From: Candidatus Omnitrophota bacterium
GTDB lineage: Bacteria > Hinthialibacterota > Hinthialibacteria > Hinthialibacterales > Hinthialibacteraceae
DNA: 34,888 bases
Assembly (NCBI GenBank): GCA_003598175.1
Contig: QZKN01000074.1
Location: forward strand, 1 to 34,888
Reading direction: 5' to 3'
Of the stretch, positions 14,479-25,000 are shown in pieces. A model generated the notes under the pieces. The model was given only the letters and a program-made list of their open reading frames with translations. It made no database searches and was not told where the DNA came from. Within the stretch, counting starts at the first letter, position 1, and every line of letters starts with the position of its first letter. Made by a program: the position numbers and the translations under genes.

Positions 14479-15720
14479 ATGAAACGAATCCCTGGTTTGG
14501 TTCAAAGGTGCTTGAAAATTATCTACTGTTTATGGATAGGTTTATGGATTATGGCGGGAATGCAATGCAATTCAAAGGAATTGTCGGTCGACGATTTCAC
14601 GTTCGAAGGGCCTCTCGGTTCGCAAGGCGCAAGCATGGAAAAGATCGGAACGAATCATTTTCAAGTGACTCTCGGCCATGCGCCGGAGCATCCGGATTGG
14701 AGCAACAAACTGCAATTTCGGATTTTGCGTCACGCAAAAGGCAACGATCTGCGCCTGGATGTGGTTTTCCACGGCGGCGACGCCTACATTTTTAACGAAT
14801 ACTTTTATTCCTGGTCATACGACGGGATCAACTGGCATCCGATTCAATGGCAAAAGAAATCGAAGCGTTCCGCCGAGGGCGATACGCTGATTTTTCCGGT
14901 TTTCGAGGAGGATGTGGTTTTTGTCGGGCATCAGGTTCCCCTGTCTTATGAAGATTTGCTTGCATTGATCGAGCGGTGGAAACAACATCCTTGTGTGAAT
15001 GTTCACGAAATCGGAGAGTCGCTGGGAAAACGTATGATTCATCGGATCACGATCACGGATCCGGACGGCATTCATCCGGGAAACGAACGTTGGGTGCACT
15101 ATTTCGCCAATCAACATCCGGGTGAACACAATGCGCAATGGCGCATGGCGGCGATGATCGATTGGCTATTAAGCGAGGAGGCGCGGGAGGATGTGCGGCG
15201 TTCGATTTGCCATTTTGTGATCATGATGAGCCCCGACGCGCCTTCGCATGGCTGGTATCGAGTGAACGCGCAGGGCGTGGATATGAACCGATCTTATTTT
15301 GCCGCCGGATCGGATGCGGAAAAGCAGGCGCATGAAGCCTATTTATGCCAGAAGGACCTGGAACTGTTGATGGCGTCCGACGCGCCGGTTACCGACGTGT
15401 GGAGTATGCACACGTGGGGAGGGATCGTCGAACCGATTTGTATTCCCGGACCGGAAATGGGAAAGGAAGTAGGATCGTGGGAAAAACTGAAGGAGATATT
15501 GATCAAGAACGATACGCAAAATTTGATCAAACCACTCAAAACGGACACGGACGAAGGCAATCTGACCTATTGGACGGACGGCCCGCATCGGCAATTCGGC
15601 GTGACAACCTTTCTGTGTGAAGGCGCGGGCGCATTATACACGAAACAGGAAAATCTCGATTCAGGCGTGGTCATCATCAAAAGTCTGATGGAGTATTATA
15701 AAGGCACGAAAACAAAATAG
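14479..15720 (+). CDS. Secreted M14-family zinc carboxypeptidase (M14D/Nna1-like)
   Basis: 413 residues from the chosen start. After a hydrophobic signal (about 11-26), an N-terminal beta-sandwich-like region (FYSWSYDGINWHP...VVFVGHQVPLSYEDLLALI) precedes the catalytic domain, as in cytosolic-carboxypeptidase-like M14D enzymes. Zinc ligands are HPGE (about 213-216) and the His in SMHTWGG. GVDMNRSYF matches the substrate-binding GVDLNR motif, and the Glu in FLCEGAGAL fits the catalytic base. The ATG at 14479 is preceded by GGAGA at seven bases; an in-frame ATG at 14461 would add six residues and is possible. The last Cys of the signal region is not in a good lipobox. The gene is followed 15 bp later by the fucosidase, so both probably degrade glycoproteins or peptidoglycan-like material outside the cytoplasm. 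Confidence 0.82.
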   Translation: MKRIPGLVQRCLKIIYCLWIGLWIMAGMQCNSKELSVDDFTFEGPLGSQGASMEKIGTNHFQVTLGHAPEHPDWSNKLQFRILRHAKGNDLRLDVVFHGGDAYIFNEYFYSWSYDGINWHPIQWQKKSKRSAEGDTLIFPVFEEDVVFVGHQVPLSYEDLLALIERWKQHPCVNVHEIGESLGKRMIHRITITDPDGIHPGNERWVHYFANQHPGEHNAQWRMAAMIDWLLSEEAREDVRRSICHFVIMMSPDAPSHGWYRVNAQGVDMNRSYFAAGSDAEKQAHEAYLCQKDLELLMASDAPVTDVWSMHTWGGIVEPICIPGPEMGKEVGSWEKLKEILIKNDTQNLIKPLKTDTDEGNLTYWTDGPHRQFGVTTFLCEGAGALYTKQENLDSGVVIIKSLMEYYKGTKTK

Positions 15721-15735
15721 AGAAATGAGGGAATC

Positions 15736-17085
15736 ATGTCGCGTATAACACCACTTTGTTTGATTCTGTTTATCATTCCGACAATTGACGCATCAGCGGA
15801 GACTCGATTCGAACCGAATTGGCAATCGCTCGATTCGCGCCCCACTCCCGCATGGTTCGACGAGGCCAAATTCGGCATTTTCGTGGTTTGGGGGCCCTAT
15901 TCCGTTCCCGCCTGGGCGCCGAAGGGAGAATATGCGGAATGGTATTGGTGGAGAATCAATAATCCGAACGATCCGACCTATGCGTTTCATCGCAAAACGT
16001 ACGGCGAGAACTTCCGGTATCAGGATTTTTTACCCGATTTCACGGCGGAGTTGTTCGATCCGAACGAATGGGCGGATTTGTTTGTCCGTTCCGGCGCAAA
16101 ATACGTGGTTATGACGGCGCAGTATCACGACGGTTTCTGCCTGTGGCCGAGTCCCTTCGCCTGGAATTGGAACAGCGTGGACGTCGGACCGCATCGGGAT
16201 CTGGTGGGAGAACTGACCGCGGCGGTGCGGGCGCGAGAATTGAAGATGGGGTATTACTATTCGGTCTATGAATGGTATCATCCGCTGCATTTGACCGATA
16301 TTCCGCGCTACGTCGACGAACATTTTCATCCGCAGGTGAAACATTTGGTCGAAACCTACAAACCGGATATTCTTTGGGCGGACGGGGAATGGACCCAAAG
16401 CAGCGAGGTTTGGAAAACGCCAAATTTATTGGCCTGGTTGTTCAATGAAGCCGTTTGTCGGAAAACCATCGCGGTCAACGATCGCTGGGGAAACGACTGC
16501 CGCGGCCGTCACGGCGGATTTTACACGACGGAATATGGCAAGCATACCGACGTCGAGATGACGGTGCATCACAAATGGGAAGAAAATCGCGGGATGGGCA
16601 GCTCGTATGGATACAATCGCAATGAAAACATCGACGATTACAACACCGCCACACAACTGATTCATCTACTTGTCGATATGGTTGCGAAAGGAGGAAATTT
16701 GCTGCTCGACGTGGGGCCCACCGCCGATGGACGAATCCCGGTCATCATGCAGCAGCGGCTCCTCGAAATCGGCGAATGGTTGAACGTCAACGGCGAGGCC
16801 GTTTACGGCGCCCAAGCTTGGCGGGCGGTTGCGGAAGGGGAGAAAATTCGCTTTACGGCGAAAGGCGATTCCGTGTATGCGATCTGTTTGGATTGGCCGG
16901 GCGCGGAGTTGGCGCTTTCCACGCCGAAAAGTACGAACGATACCTCGGCGACCATGCTCGGTTGCCCTACGCCGCTGCAATGGAACGAAAAAGATGGTAT
17001 GCTGTGCATCAAGGTCCCTCGACTGACAATCGATCAATTACCGACGCGCCATGCGTATGTTTTTAAATTAACGAATGTTAAATAA
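15736..17085 (+). CDS. Secreted alpha-L-fucosidase, GH29
   Basis: The 449-residue product has a signal peptide (about 1-21, ending IDASAE) and a GH29 barrel. It opens with WFDEAKFGIFVVWGPYSVPA, then has YVVMTAQYHDGFCLWPS (the conserved HHDGF-like block), DILWADGEW (the Asp is the likely nucleophile) and NLLLDVGPTADGRIP. The last 90 residues form a small beta domain, as usual. Length is normal for the family. The expected reaction is hydrolysis of alpha-linked fucose from glycans, although some GH29 subfamilies differ in linkage. GAGGGAATC precedes the ATG. It shares an operon with the upstream M14 peptidase (15-bp gap). Confidence 0.92.
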   Translation: MSRITPLCLILFIIPTIDASAETRFEPNWQSLDSRPTPAWFDEAKFGIFVVWGPYSVPAWAPKGEYAEWYWWRINNPNDPTYAFHRKTYGENFRYQDFLPDFTAELFDPNEWADLFVRSGAKYVVMTAQYHDGFCLWPSPFAWNWNSVDVGPHRDLVGELTAAVRARELKMGYYYSVYEWYHPLHLTDIPRYVDEHFHPQVKHLVETYKPDILWADGEWTQSSEVWKTPNLLAWLFNEAVCRKTIAVNDRWGNDCRGRHGGFYTTEYGKHTDVEMTVHHKWEENRGMGSSYGYNRNENIDDYNTATQLIHLLVDMVAKGGNLLLDVGPTADGRIPVIMQQRLLEIGEWLNVNGEAVYGAQAWRAVAEGEKIRFTAKGDSVYAICLDWPGAELALSTPKSTNDTSATMLGCPTPLQWNEKDGMLCIKVPRLTIDQLPTRHAYVFKLTNVK

Positions 17086-17209
17086 ATGGACGTCGTGAAT
17101 CGTCGCGGTTTTGTGGCGAGGAAAACTGTGGAATAATGAACACGAACCGGTTGATCGGATCATCGGAAAGAAAAGAAACGACCCGTTCCGGACAAGGGAG
17201 TGTGAATAC

Positions 17210-18391
17210 ATGAACGAAAAAGATATGGAATTACCATCCGCGGAAATCCTGATCGCCGATGCCGAAGAGGAACGGCAGAAAATCTACCGTCTGCGCTATA
17301 AAGTGTTCGTGGAAGAAATGAGGATTCAATACGGCAACGCCGATTATCGGCAACAAATCTTGAAGGATGAATTGGATGAGGATGCGGTTCATCTCTATCA
17401 AAAGACCCATTACGGCGCCGTCTCCGCCATCCGCCTGAATTTGGGGAGGGATTCCTCCATTCCCGCGGAAATGCAGCAGGAATATGCGCTGAAGCGTTTT
17501 CGGAACGCCTATCCGATGGAAACGTTCAGTTTCACGTCGAAATTGGTGGTCGCGGCGGAATGGCGGGGTGAACGGATACTTTCCAATCTGGTCTGCGCCG
17601 CATATGAATATCTATTGGATCAAGGGATTCTCTTTGATTTTACCCGCTGCGTTCCATCTCTGCTGCATTTGTATGAATATTTGGGATATCGGCGTTATAA
17701 GGATAATTTCACGGACTTCGACGAAGGGTATTCCATTCCTCTCGTGTTGGTGATGAAAGATTGCGCCCATTTTGACAAGGTGCGTTCTCCATTCGGCGAG
17801 CTGTGCCGCAAGCGGGAGCCGGATGCGGAAGCGGCGGAGTGGTTTAAATTCGAATTTCCCAATTATGTGGGATTCGTCAACAAACGAGTCATGGAACTGG
17901 ACGATTATTGGAAATTTTTGGGACATCGTCTTTACAGCTACGTTTCCGTGCCGTTGTTGCGGGATCTGACGGCGGACGAATTGAAAACTTTTCTCACTTC
18001 CGGAACGGTTCTGCAATGCAATACCGGCGATACCATCATTCGTCAGGACGACGTGGGGAATGAAATGTATGTCATTCTGGATGGGAACGTGGAAGTGCGT
18101 TCCTACCTGGAAAATCGAGTCGTTTCGCTGCGAACGATGGGGAAAGGGGATATTTTCGGAGAAATGGCGCTGTTCAGCGAGCAGAAACGATCTGCCGACG
18201 TCGTGGCGTTGACCAATTTGGAAATCCTGGTATTGACCAAATCGTTTATACGCCAAATCATGCAGGAAATTCCCGATATTGCCACGAAAATTCTGTATAA
18301 CCTTTCCCTGATTCTTTGCGAACGCCTTCGTTCCACCACACAAAATTGGATTTCGGCGGTGAAGGAGCAAGAAGAGGAAAAGAAGGAATGA
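17210..18391 (+). CDS. GNAT N-acyltransferase (FeeM/autoinducer-synthase-like) fused to a cyclic-nucleotide-binding domain
   Basis: 393 residues from ATG at 17210, which AAGGGAG precedes by ten bases; the ATG at 17111 has no ribosome site. The N-terminal 190 residues resemble FeeM/PEP-CTERM-associated acyltransferases: IYRLRYKVFVEEM, LKDELDEDAVHLY, YGAVSAIRLNLG, FSFTSKLVVAAEWRG and LLHLYEYLGYRRY. Such enzymes transfer acyl chains from acyl-ACP to amino acids or related amines. Residues about 260-380 are a cNMP-binding domain: FLTSGTVLQCNTGDTII, GDIFGEMALFSEQKRSAD (phosphate-binding cassette with the Arg), then a C-helix. Mycobacterial Pat combines the same folds in the opposite order. Acylation here is therefore probably gated by cAMP or a similar ligand; this is inference. 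The protein is soluble. Confidence 0.82.
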   Translation: MNEKDMELPSAEILIADAEEERQKIYRLRYKVFVEEMRIQYGNADYRQQILKDELDEDAVHLYQKTHYGAVSAIRLNLGRDSSIPAEMQQEYALKRFRNAYPMETFSFTSKLVVAAEWRGERILSNLVCAAYEYLLDQGILFDFTRCVPSLLHLYEYLGYRRYKDNFTDFDEGYSIPLVLVMKDCAHFDKVRSPFGELCRKREPDAEAAEWFKFEFPNYVGFVNKRVMELDDYWKFLGHRLYSYVSVPLLRDLTADELKTFLTSGTVLQCNTGDTIIRQDDVGNEMYVILDGNVEVRSYLENRVVSLRTMGKGDIFGEMALFSEQKRSADVVALTNLEILVLTKSFIRQIMQEIPDIATKILYNLSLILCERLRSTTQNWISAVKEQEEEKKE

Positions 18392-18439
18392 ATATTTTTT
18401 TTCATTTCAAAGAACAAGGAGAGAGCGATATACCCGATT

Positions 18440-18445
18440 TATAAT
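18440..18445 (+). promoter_or_regulatory. Possible -10 box (TATAAT) before the LVIVD-type gene
   Basis: A perfect TATAAT lies 76 bases before the ATG at 18521 in an AT-rich stretch after the preceding stop. There is no acceptable -35 hexamer at 16-18 bases upstream, so it is only a weak candidate. Confidence 0.25.
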
Positions 18446-18520
18446 GGATCATTTTAAGTTATCTTTTCTCCAATGTGCCGTTCATCAGGCGATTCCCATT
18501 TCGAATGGAGGATTGCCGCG

Positions 18521-20665
18521 ATGAATCCCTTGTTTTTGAGAATGTTTATCATTTCCCTTTTCCTCTGTATGATTTTTTCATTTCTCTCGAATGCGGAAAT
18601 CGAATACCTTGGCTCCGTCGGCGGCGTGACAAGCGATGTTGTGATTCTGGAAAATCCCGCCGGTTGGGAAGGCTGTTATGCCTATGTCGCCCAAGGCGCG
18701 TGCATCGTGGTTTTGGATGTTTCCGATTACGAAAATCCTATTGTTTTGAAACGGTTGTATCCCGCGGCCGAATCGATCAGAAATCTGTCTATCAGCGGCG
18801 CGCGATTGGTTGCGGCCGTCGGCGGTTCCGGCGCGTATTTGTATTCTCTCGCCGCGCCCGACAATCCGCAATTGCTGGCGATCCTGCCGCTATCGGCTGC
18901 GGATGAATTTCGCGAGGTGCACGAAGCGCGATTATGCGGATCCACACTTGCGCTGATTGATCGTTCATGGGGGCAAGGGGGACCAACAAGCGCGCGGCGT
19001 TATTATCGGCGCTTATACAACATTTCCGACATCCACCATCCGATCACGATTTCGTATGTATCATACAGTTCCCATATTGGCCACACCAATTCTGATTTTT
19101 TGTATTCATATGAAAACGAAAGCGGCGACTGGAATTTTTTTTGGTACAATTCCGGTTATTATCCCACGTTTTATTCATGGATTCGCGAATCGTCCACTAC
19201 CTCAATCCAATTATCAGGCGGATTGGAGGATCCGCCGGTAGGCATGTTTGTTTATCAGGAAAAGATCGTTGCCGCGTTTGCAAACCATATTTCTGCTTAC
19301 ACGATTTCAAACGAATCGGTGGTTTCGGAAATTGCATCGGTTACCATCCCCAATATCGTTGGTGCGCCTTTACTCGACGGCGATCACGGATATGTTCCGA
19401 TCCTTGATGGTCTTGTTGCGATCGATGTAATCCATCCTGATTCCATTCAAATCGAAGAAGCGCTTCCCCTGTCTTTTCAACCGCGCGTGATTTCCAACGA
19501 TGTGGCGTATGGGATTTTAGGAGAGGAAGGATTGGTTATAACCAAATTACACGGATCAAACGCGGGAAAGGTGAACCATTTTTTCCCCGACTTCGGCAGC
19601 GCCAAACATGCCGCGTGGAACGGATCCGAACTGGCGGTTATGACCAACGCTTGGGAATGGTATCCGTCGCCCTCCGCGAATGAAAAATATCGCAGAGGAA
19701 ATGGAACGATTTCCCTGCTCAAACCATTGCAGGATCATCAATTCGAATTGTTAAGTCAAATTACCTTCCATACTCCGCCGGGACCGATTTTGCTCACAGA
19801 TCGAGATTTATTGACGCCGATTTTGTCTGATAATCAGTTCGTTTTTCAAATCTACAATATTGAAAATCCAAAGCAACCTGATTTGATTTCTCATCTTCCC
19901 ATTCCGGACGTTTCTTTCGATCCGGATAGGAATTTGTCTGCTGCTGCAGTAAATCGATTCCTTTATATAATAAATTCGATTTTACGAATTTATTCTTTGG
20001 TTGATCTCCATGATATTTCTTTGCAGAGTACATTCGATTTGGAAAACGAAACACGTGCCACGACATCGTTTGCCATCGCAAATCAATACCTATATTATCA
20101 TAAAAATAATAATGTATTCACAATCGATCTTCGTGATCCTTTTCAACCTCAATATTTCGGGCGATTTAATGAAGAGTACTATCGAAACCAATCGTTTTCC
20201 CCGGACGATGTTCTTTCTTCAGACAATCACTATCTATTTTATGCCGATAATTATTATGATGAGTCAACCATCCATATTTTTGACCTGAAAAATCCGACAT
20301 GGCCTTCTATTGTAAGTTCATTCGAAATTGCACCGAATTCGTACGGCAGATGGGATTCGAAAGTACGTTATACTCGCGCTGTTGAAGATATCACACCGCA
20401 AGATTCGTATCTTTGGATACTTACGTCGGACGCCAACATGTTGGCGCCGCCGTATCACCCGTTCAAACCATTGGTTTTGGTAGATATTTCCGATCCATTT
20501 CAACAAAAAGAATTGGCACAATGGAAAATCGGGAGGGAAGTGCGCGCGAATGGAGTTGTAATGAATGACCTCTATCTGCTTCCCGCGGATCAAGGCGGTT
20601 TATATGTTTTCCGAATAAGCGATTCGGTTATCTCTTGTTCACTCTATTGGCCACTTTTAAAATAG
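18521..20665 (+). CDS. Secreted LVIVD-type beta-propeller protein
   Basis: 714 residues from ATG 18521, which follows GGAGG at nine bases; an upstream ATG at 18473 adds 16 residues without a ribosome site. A signal peptide (about 3-24, ending SNAE) precedes repeats with the LVIVD character, such as CIVVLDVSDYENPIVLKRL, GAYLYSLAAPDNPQLLAIL, VFTIDLRDPFQPQYFGRF, TIHIFDLKNPTWPSIVSSF and KPLVLVDISDPFQQKELAQW. These form a propeller of unknown function found in secreted proteins of many uncultured phyla. No catalytic domain, anchor or sorting signal is visible at the end. The coding stretch at about 19800-20340 looks more AT-rich than the first half, which could reflect a different history or relaxed selection. 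It is separated from its neighbours by 129 and 115 bp. Confidence 0.75.
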   Translation: MNPLFLRMFIISLFLCMIFSFLSNAEIEYLGSVGGVTSDVVILENPAGWEGCYAYVAQGACIVVLDVSDYENPIVLKRLYPAAESIRNLSISGARLVAAVGGSGAYLYSLAAPDNPQLLAILPLSAADEFREVHEARLCGSTLALIDRSWGQGGPTSARRYYRRLYNISDIHHPITISYVSYSSHIGHTNSDFLYSYENESGDWNFFWYNSGYYPTFYSWIRESSTTSIQLSGGLEDPPVGMFVYQEKIVAAFANHISAYTISNESVVSEIASVTIPNIVGAPLLDGDHGYVPILDGLVAIDVIHPDSIQIEEALPLSFQPRVISNDVAYGILGEEGLVITKLHGSNAGKVNHFFPDFGSAKHAAWNGSELAVMTNAWEWYPSPSANEKYRRGNGTISLLKPLQDHQFELLSQITFHTPPGPILLTDRDLLTPILSDNQFVFQIYNIENPKQPDLISHLPIPDVSFDPDRNLSAAAVNRFLYIINSILRIYSLVDLHDISLQSTFDLENETRATTSFAIANQYLYYHKNNNVFTIDLRDPFQPQYFGRFNEEYYRNQSFSPDDVLSSDNHYLFYADNYYDESTIHIFDLKNPTWPSIVSSFEIAPNSYGRWDSKVRYTRAVEDITPQDSYLWILTSDANMLAPPYHPFKPLVLVDISDPFQQKELAQWKIGREVRANGVVMNDLYLLPADQGGLYVFRISDSVISCSLYWPLLK

Positions 20666-20741
20666 GTCCGTATCTTCCTTCCTTTTCGAAATGAACTTAT
20701 GTTAATCAGCCATACTCCTGTCGAAAAAAAGGCCAAAAGGC

Positions 20742-20747
20742 TATAAT
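20742..20747 (+). promoter_or_regulatory. Possible -10 box (TATAAT) before the STAS-fusion gene
   Basis: A perfect TATAAT lies 33 bases before the TTG start at 20781, in the only gap ahead of the STAS-transporter-phosphatase gene run. The region 16-18 bases upstream has no good -35 match, so an activator or an alternative sigma factor would be needed. Confidence 0.35.
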
Positions 20748-20780
20748 CGCCCATACATTATATATCTGGAGGACAGGGCC

Positions 20781-21995
20781 TTGTTCGAATGCATTGTATC
20801 GGATGATATGGGTATGAAGTGGCTTACCCTCAAAGGCCGCGTGGACAGTATTGCGGCGCCGGATATTCAAAACGAGATCAAGAATCTGATAACCGGCGGA
20901 CAGCGAACCATTGTCGCTCATCTCGAAGACGTGAATTATGTCAGCAGCGCGGGTTTGCGCGTACTGATTTCCACACAACAGCAACTCAAAAAAGTGGGCG
21001 GAGAAATCATTCTCTATAAAACCACCGAAAATATTCTCGAGTTGTTCAAGATGAGCAGTTTCGACAAGATTTTTACAATTTTGCATACCCGCGATGAAAT
21101 CGAAGCGCTGCTCGCTACCAACGCGCCCTCTTCAGAAACCGGCGCGCAGGAAATCGATGGTATTGCTTATCGTTTCCTCAAAAAGACGGTGGATGCGGGA
21201 AAACTGTTCGTCATCGGCTCGCAGGAAAAATTGCCTTCCGCCGGTTACATCCAGGACGACATGATCACCGTGAAAGCCAAAGAGATTCAGTTTGGCGCCG
21301 GCCTGGCTTCTCTGGGCGATAATTATGAGGAATGCAAGCAATTTTTCGGCGAATCGTTGGTCATCAACCGAAACTTTTTCTTTTATCCGGCGGTCAAACG
21401 TCCCGCGGTTGATTTTATGTTGTGCACGCAGGACGATTCTCATCTTGAATATCAATTTCTGCATGGTTTCGGATTCAATGGCGAGTATTCCACCATTCTT
21501 TCCTTTGAAGGCGTTGATTGTTTTGTCGATCTGAATCAATTGATGAAAGGATTGTTCGAATTTTCCGACGCGGATCTTTTGGGAATCGTGATGCTGGCGG
21601 AAAGCAAGGGATTTTGGGGGATGCATCTTAAACAAGTCCCCATTGTCGAAAACCGGCCGGAAAATGGAAAGGACATTTTCGATACGGAAAACTTTTCCGC
21701 ATGGGTGAATTTCCCCGTCGAGCCGGAAGCCGTCAATAATATTGTGGCCGGTGTGGGAATCGCCGTCCGCGACGTGGCGAGCCAGTGCAAGGAAGTGCAG
21801 GAACTTATCGCCAAAGGCGGCAATTTCCATTTGCACGGATGCCTGTTCGAAAAAGAGCCGCTCAGCAAAAATGTCGATCAGTTCCAAGCGGAATTAAACC
21901 GTGTGATGACGCAACTGGAAGTCTATAAAGTGCAGCATATCCTTGGCCAAAGCCGTTTCAGCAGCGGTTTGGTGGGCATTGTGGAATTGGAATAA
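20781..21995 (+). CDS. STAS-domain protein with an unrecognised large C-terminal domain
   Basis: The start is TTG, with GGAGG eight bases upstream; no better in-frame ATG matches the beginning of the fold. Residues 1-115 are a STAS (anti-sigma-factor antagonist) domain. LKGRVDSIAAPDIQNEI is its first part and VNYVSSAGLRVLIS holds the serine that partner-switch kinases phosphorylate. Residues about 125-404 form a domain I do not recognise: DGIAYRFLKKTVDAGKLF, then RPAVDFMLCTQDDSHLEY, SDADLLGIVMLAESKGFWG, VGIAVRDVASQCKE and FHLHGCLFEKEPL. No transmembrane segment or catalytic motif is obvious. It may be a sensor or effector controlled by the STAS state. The gene is the first of a tight run (21-bp gap) leading into the permease fusion and ending with a SpoIIE-type phosphatase, the expected antagonist of STAS phosphorylation. 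Confidence 0.75.
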   Translation: MFECIVSDDMGMKWLTLKGRVDSIAAPDIQNEIKNLITGGQRTIVAHLEDVNYVSSAGLRVLISTQQQLKKVGGEIILYKTTENILELFKMSSFDKIFTILHTRDEIEALLATNAPSSETGAQEIDGIAYRFLKKTVDAGKLFVIGSQEKLPSAGYIQDDMITVKAKEIQFGAGLASLGDNYEECKQFFGESLVINRNFFFYPAVKRPAVDFMLCTQDDSHLEYQFLHGFGFNGEYSTILSFEGVDCFVDLNQLMKGLFEFSDADLLGIVMLAESKGFWGMHLKQVPIVENRPENGKDIFDTENFSAWVNFPVEPEAVNNIVAGVGIAVRDVASQCKEVQELIAKGGNFHLHGCLFEKEPLSKNVDQFQAELNRVMTQLEVYKVQHILGQSRFSSGLVGIVELE

Positions 21996-22016
21996 ATTCA
22001 ATAAACGAGTGAAATC

Positions 22017-25000
22017 ATGGAACTTTGGATCGGCGCAGTCAATCTCGGTTTTTTATATGCGTTTATGACGATGGGGGTGTTCATCACCTTTCGCATCAAG
22101 AATTTTCCGGATATCACGGTAGACGGAAGTTTCACTTCCGGCGCGGCCGTCGCGGCGGTATTGATCGTGGCGGGGTGGAATCCTGTGATCGCGCTGATCG
22201 CCGCGTTCTTCATCGGCGCGTTGGCGGGCTCGGCGACCGCGTTGATTCACACCCGTTTCAAGATCAACGGCCTCTTGGCCGGTATTTTGGTCATGACCGG
22301 CCTGTATTCCGTCAACCTGCACATCATGAAACGGTCCAATATTCCGCTTTTGAATCAAACCACGTTGATCACATTCATCGAAAATCGCAATCCCGGCTTT
22401 CCTGAGGAGATTTGGGTGGCGCTCTGTCTTTGTGGAATCATGGCGCTTTTCTGGCTGGTCGTTTCGTTGTTCTTTAAAACCGATTTGGGAGTCGCCATGC
22501 GCGCCACCGGCAACAATTCGACGATGGCCGCGGCGTCCGGCGTCAACGTGAATCGAATGATTATCTTCGGCGTCGCTCTGGCAAACGGCTTCGTCGGCGT
22601 CTCCGGCGGTTTGGTGGCGCAATATCAAGGTTTCGCCGACATTCAAATGGGGATCGGCACGATCGTCATCGGATTGGCGGCGGTGATTATCGGTGAATCG
22701 ATCCTTCCCCTGCGCTCGATGTACGCGAAAGTATTGTGCGTCATCATCGGCTCCGTCGTGTTTCGTTTCATGATCGCGTTCGCGTTGTATGTGGGCATGG
22801 ATCCGATGGATTTGAAATTATTGACGGCGATTTTCGTGTTGCTGACGCTGATCGTATCAACGAAAGTTGCCGGCGGGGAAGGGAAGAAACGAGAATGGCT
22901 AAACCGGTTGCGACCGTTGCTATGCAATTGGAAATTTCAAACGGGTGCGGCCGTGGTCATTCTATTTATTTTGATCGGAATTATTGTCGGTCGCAAAGAT
23001 GAATCGGTGAAGCCCACCGCTGACGGCAAGATTTACAAAATCGGTGTGGTGCAAATCAGCGATCATGGTTTGTTGAATATTACCCGCGACAGTTTCATTG
23101 AAGAAATGAATAAAATCGGATACATGCAGGGAGTCAATTGCGATATCCGGCTGGAAAACGCCAACGGCGATCAGCCCACGGTGAATACGATCCTCGATAA
23201 ATTCCTATACGATAACGTCGATATCGTGGTGACAATTTCCACTCCCTGCACACAGCCTGCCATCAAGAAGATCAAGGATCGACCGGTGGTTTTCGCCACG
23301 GTCGCCAATCCATTCATCATCGATGCGGGAAAATCCGATACCGACCATTTGGAAAACGTTACGGGAGTGTACGGCGCGGTTCCGATGAGCAAGACGTTGG
23401 ATTTGGTTCGCGATATTTTTCCCGGCAAAATTAAAATCGGCGCGATTTGGGATCCCTCTCATACCAATTCCGTCTATAACGTCGAGCAATTGAAGGAAGC
23501 GGCGGAAGCGGATCCGGACGTGACGTTTCTCGGCGTGAATATCTCCAATTCGTCCGAAGTGTATCAAGCCGCCTTGTCTCTGGTGAATAAGGGACTCGAC
23601 ATTTTCGTTCTCGCGCCGGATAACATCGTCTACTCGGCTTTCGAATCGGTGGTCAAAGCGGCCCGGCCGAAAAAAATCCCGATTTTTACCAGCGACGTGG
23701 AGCGATTGGCGGACGGGGCGCTCGCCGCGTTGGGATACGATTACACCAGCAGCGGCCAACAGACGGCGCACGTGGTGGATCGTATTATAAAAGGCGCAAA
23801 TCCGAAAGACATCCCGTTCGAACAATACAAAAAACTGACCATCGGATTCAATCTGGAAACCGCCAGGGAACTGGACGTCGCCATCCCGCCTGCCACTCTC
23901 GCCAAGGCGACCCTTTTGCATGGCCAAAAAAAGGCGAAAATCGGAATTGTTCAATTCGCGATGGAACCGAATGTCACTCTTTGCATTAACGGGATTTTAA
24001 AAGCGTTGGAAGAGAAAGGATATAAGGACAAGGAAAATCTTGACATCATTTACCGCAATGCCCAGGCCGATTTTTCCATGATCAATTCGATCATGCAGGA
24101 TTTCATCCGGCAGGCAGTGGATATCATTGTTCCGCTTTCGACTCCCTGTGTGCAATCCGCGGTTCAATTTGCAGGTAAAAGCAAGGATACGAAAGTAATA
24201 TTTACGTATATTTATGATCCCTATAAAATCGGAGCGGCGGAGAGTCCGGAAAAACATCTTCCCACCATGACCGGAATTTCCTGTTTTCCGCCCATTGAAA
24301 AGATGTTGGATTTGATCAAGGAAATGTTTCCGGACCGGAAAAAAATCGGGATGGTATGGAACAGTTCCGAGGCGAATTCGGAGGCGGTGTTGATTAAAGC
24401 CCGAACCCATGCGAAGCAAATTGGTTTGGAAATTGTGGAAGTGACGGTCACGAATCCGACGGAAGTCTTGGAAGCCTCCCGTTCGTTGATACTGAAAGGG
24501 GCGCAGGTGTTTCTCAATGGAGGAGATAACACGTTGAATGTCAGTTTTGACAGTTTTGTAAAAGCCGCCGATAGCAATTCCATTCCGGTTTTTTCGGTCG
24601 ATTCGGAGCTGGTGGAGCAAGGAGCCCTGGTCGCCCTGGGGCCCAATTATTATCAAACCGGATATGATGGCGGAGTCTATTTGGCGCGAGTGTTGAAAGG
24701 GGAGGATCCGGCGACACTGCCTATCCTGCAAACAAAAGAAACGCTTTTCATTATCAATATGGATTTGGCGCGAAAGTATAATTTCTCGATCAATGAAGCG
24801 ATTGTAAAACGAGCGGATAAAGTAATCGATAGTACAAAGAATGCTGTAGCCATTACCCCGATTGACGATCGACAGCGGAAACTGGTGATTTTCCGATTCA
24901 GCGACAATCCGCTTTTGGTGGAGACGGAACGAGGTATCCTGAATGAATTGGAAGAAAGCGGAATTACAAAAAAATACAACATCACCATCGAGTTCAAAAA

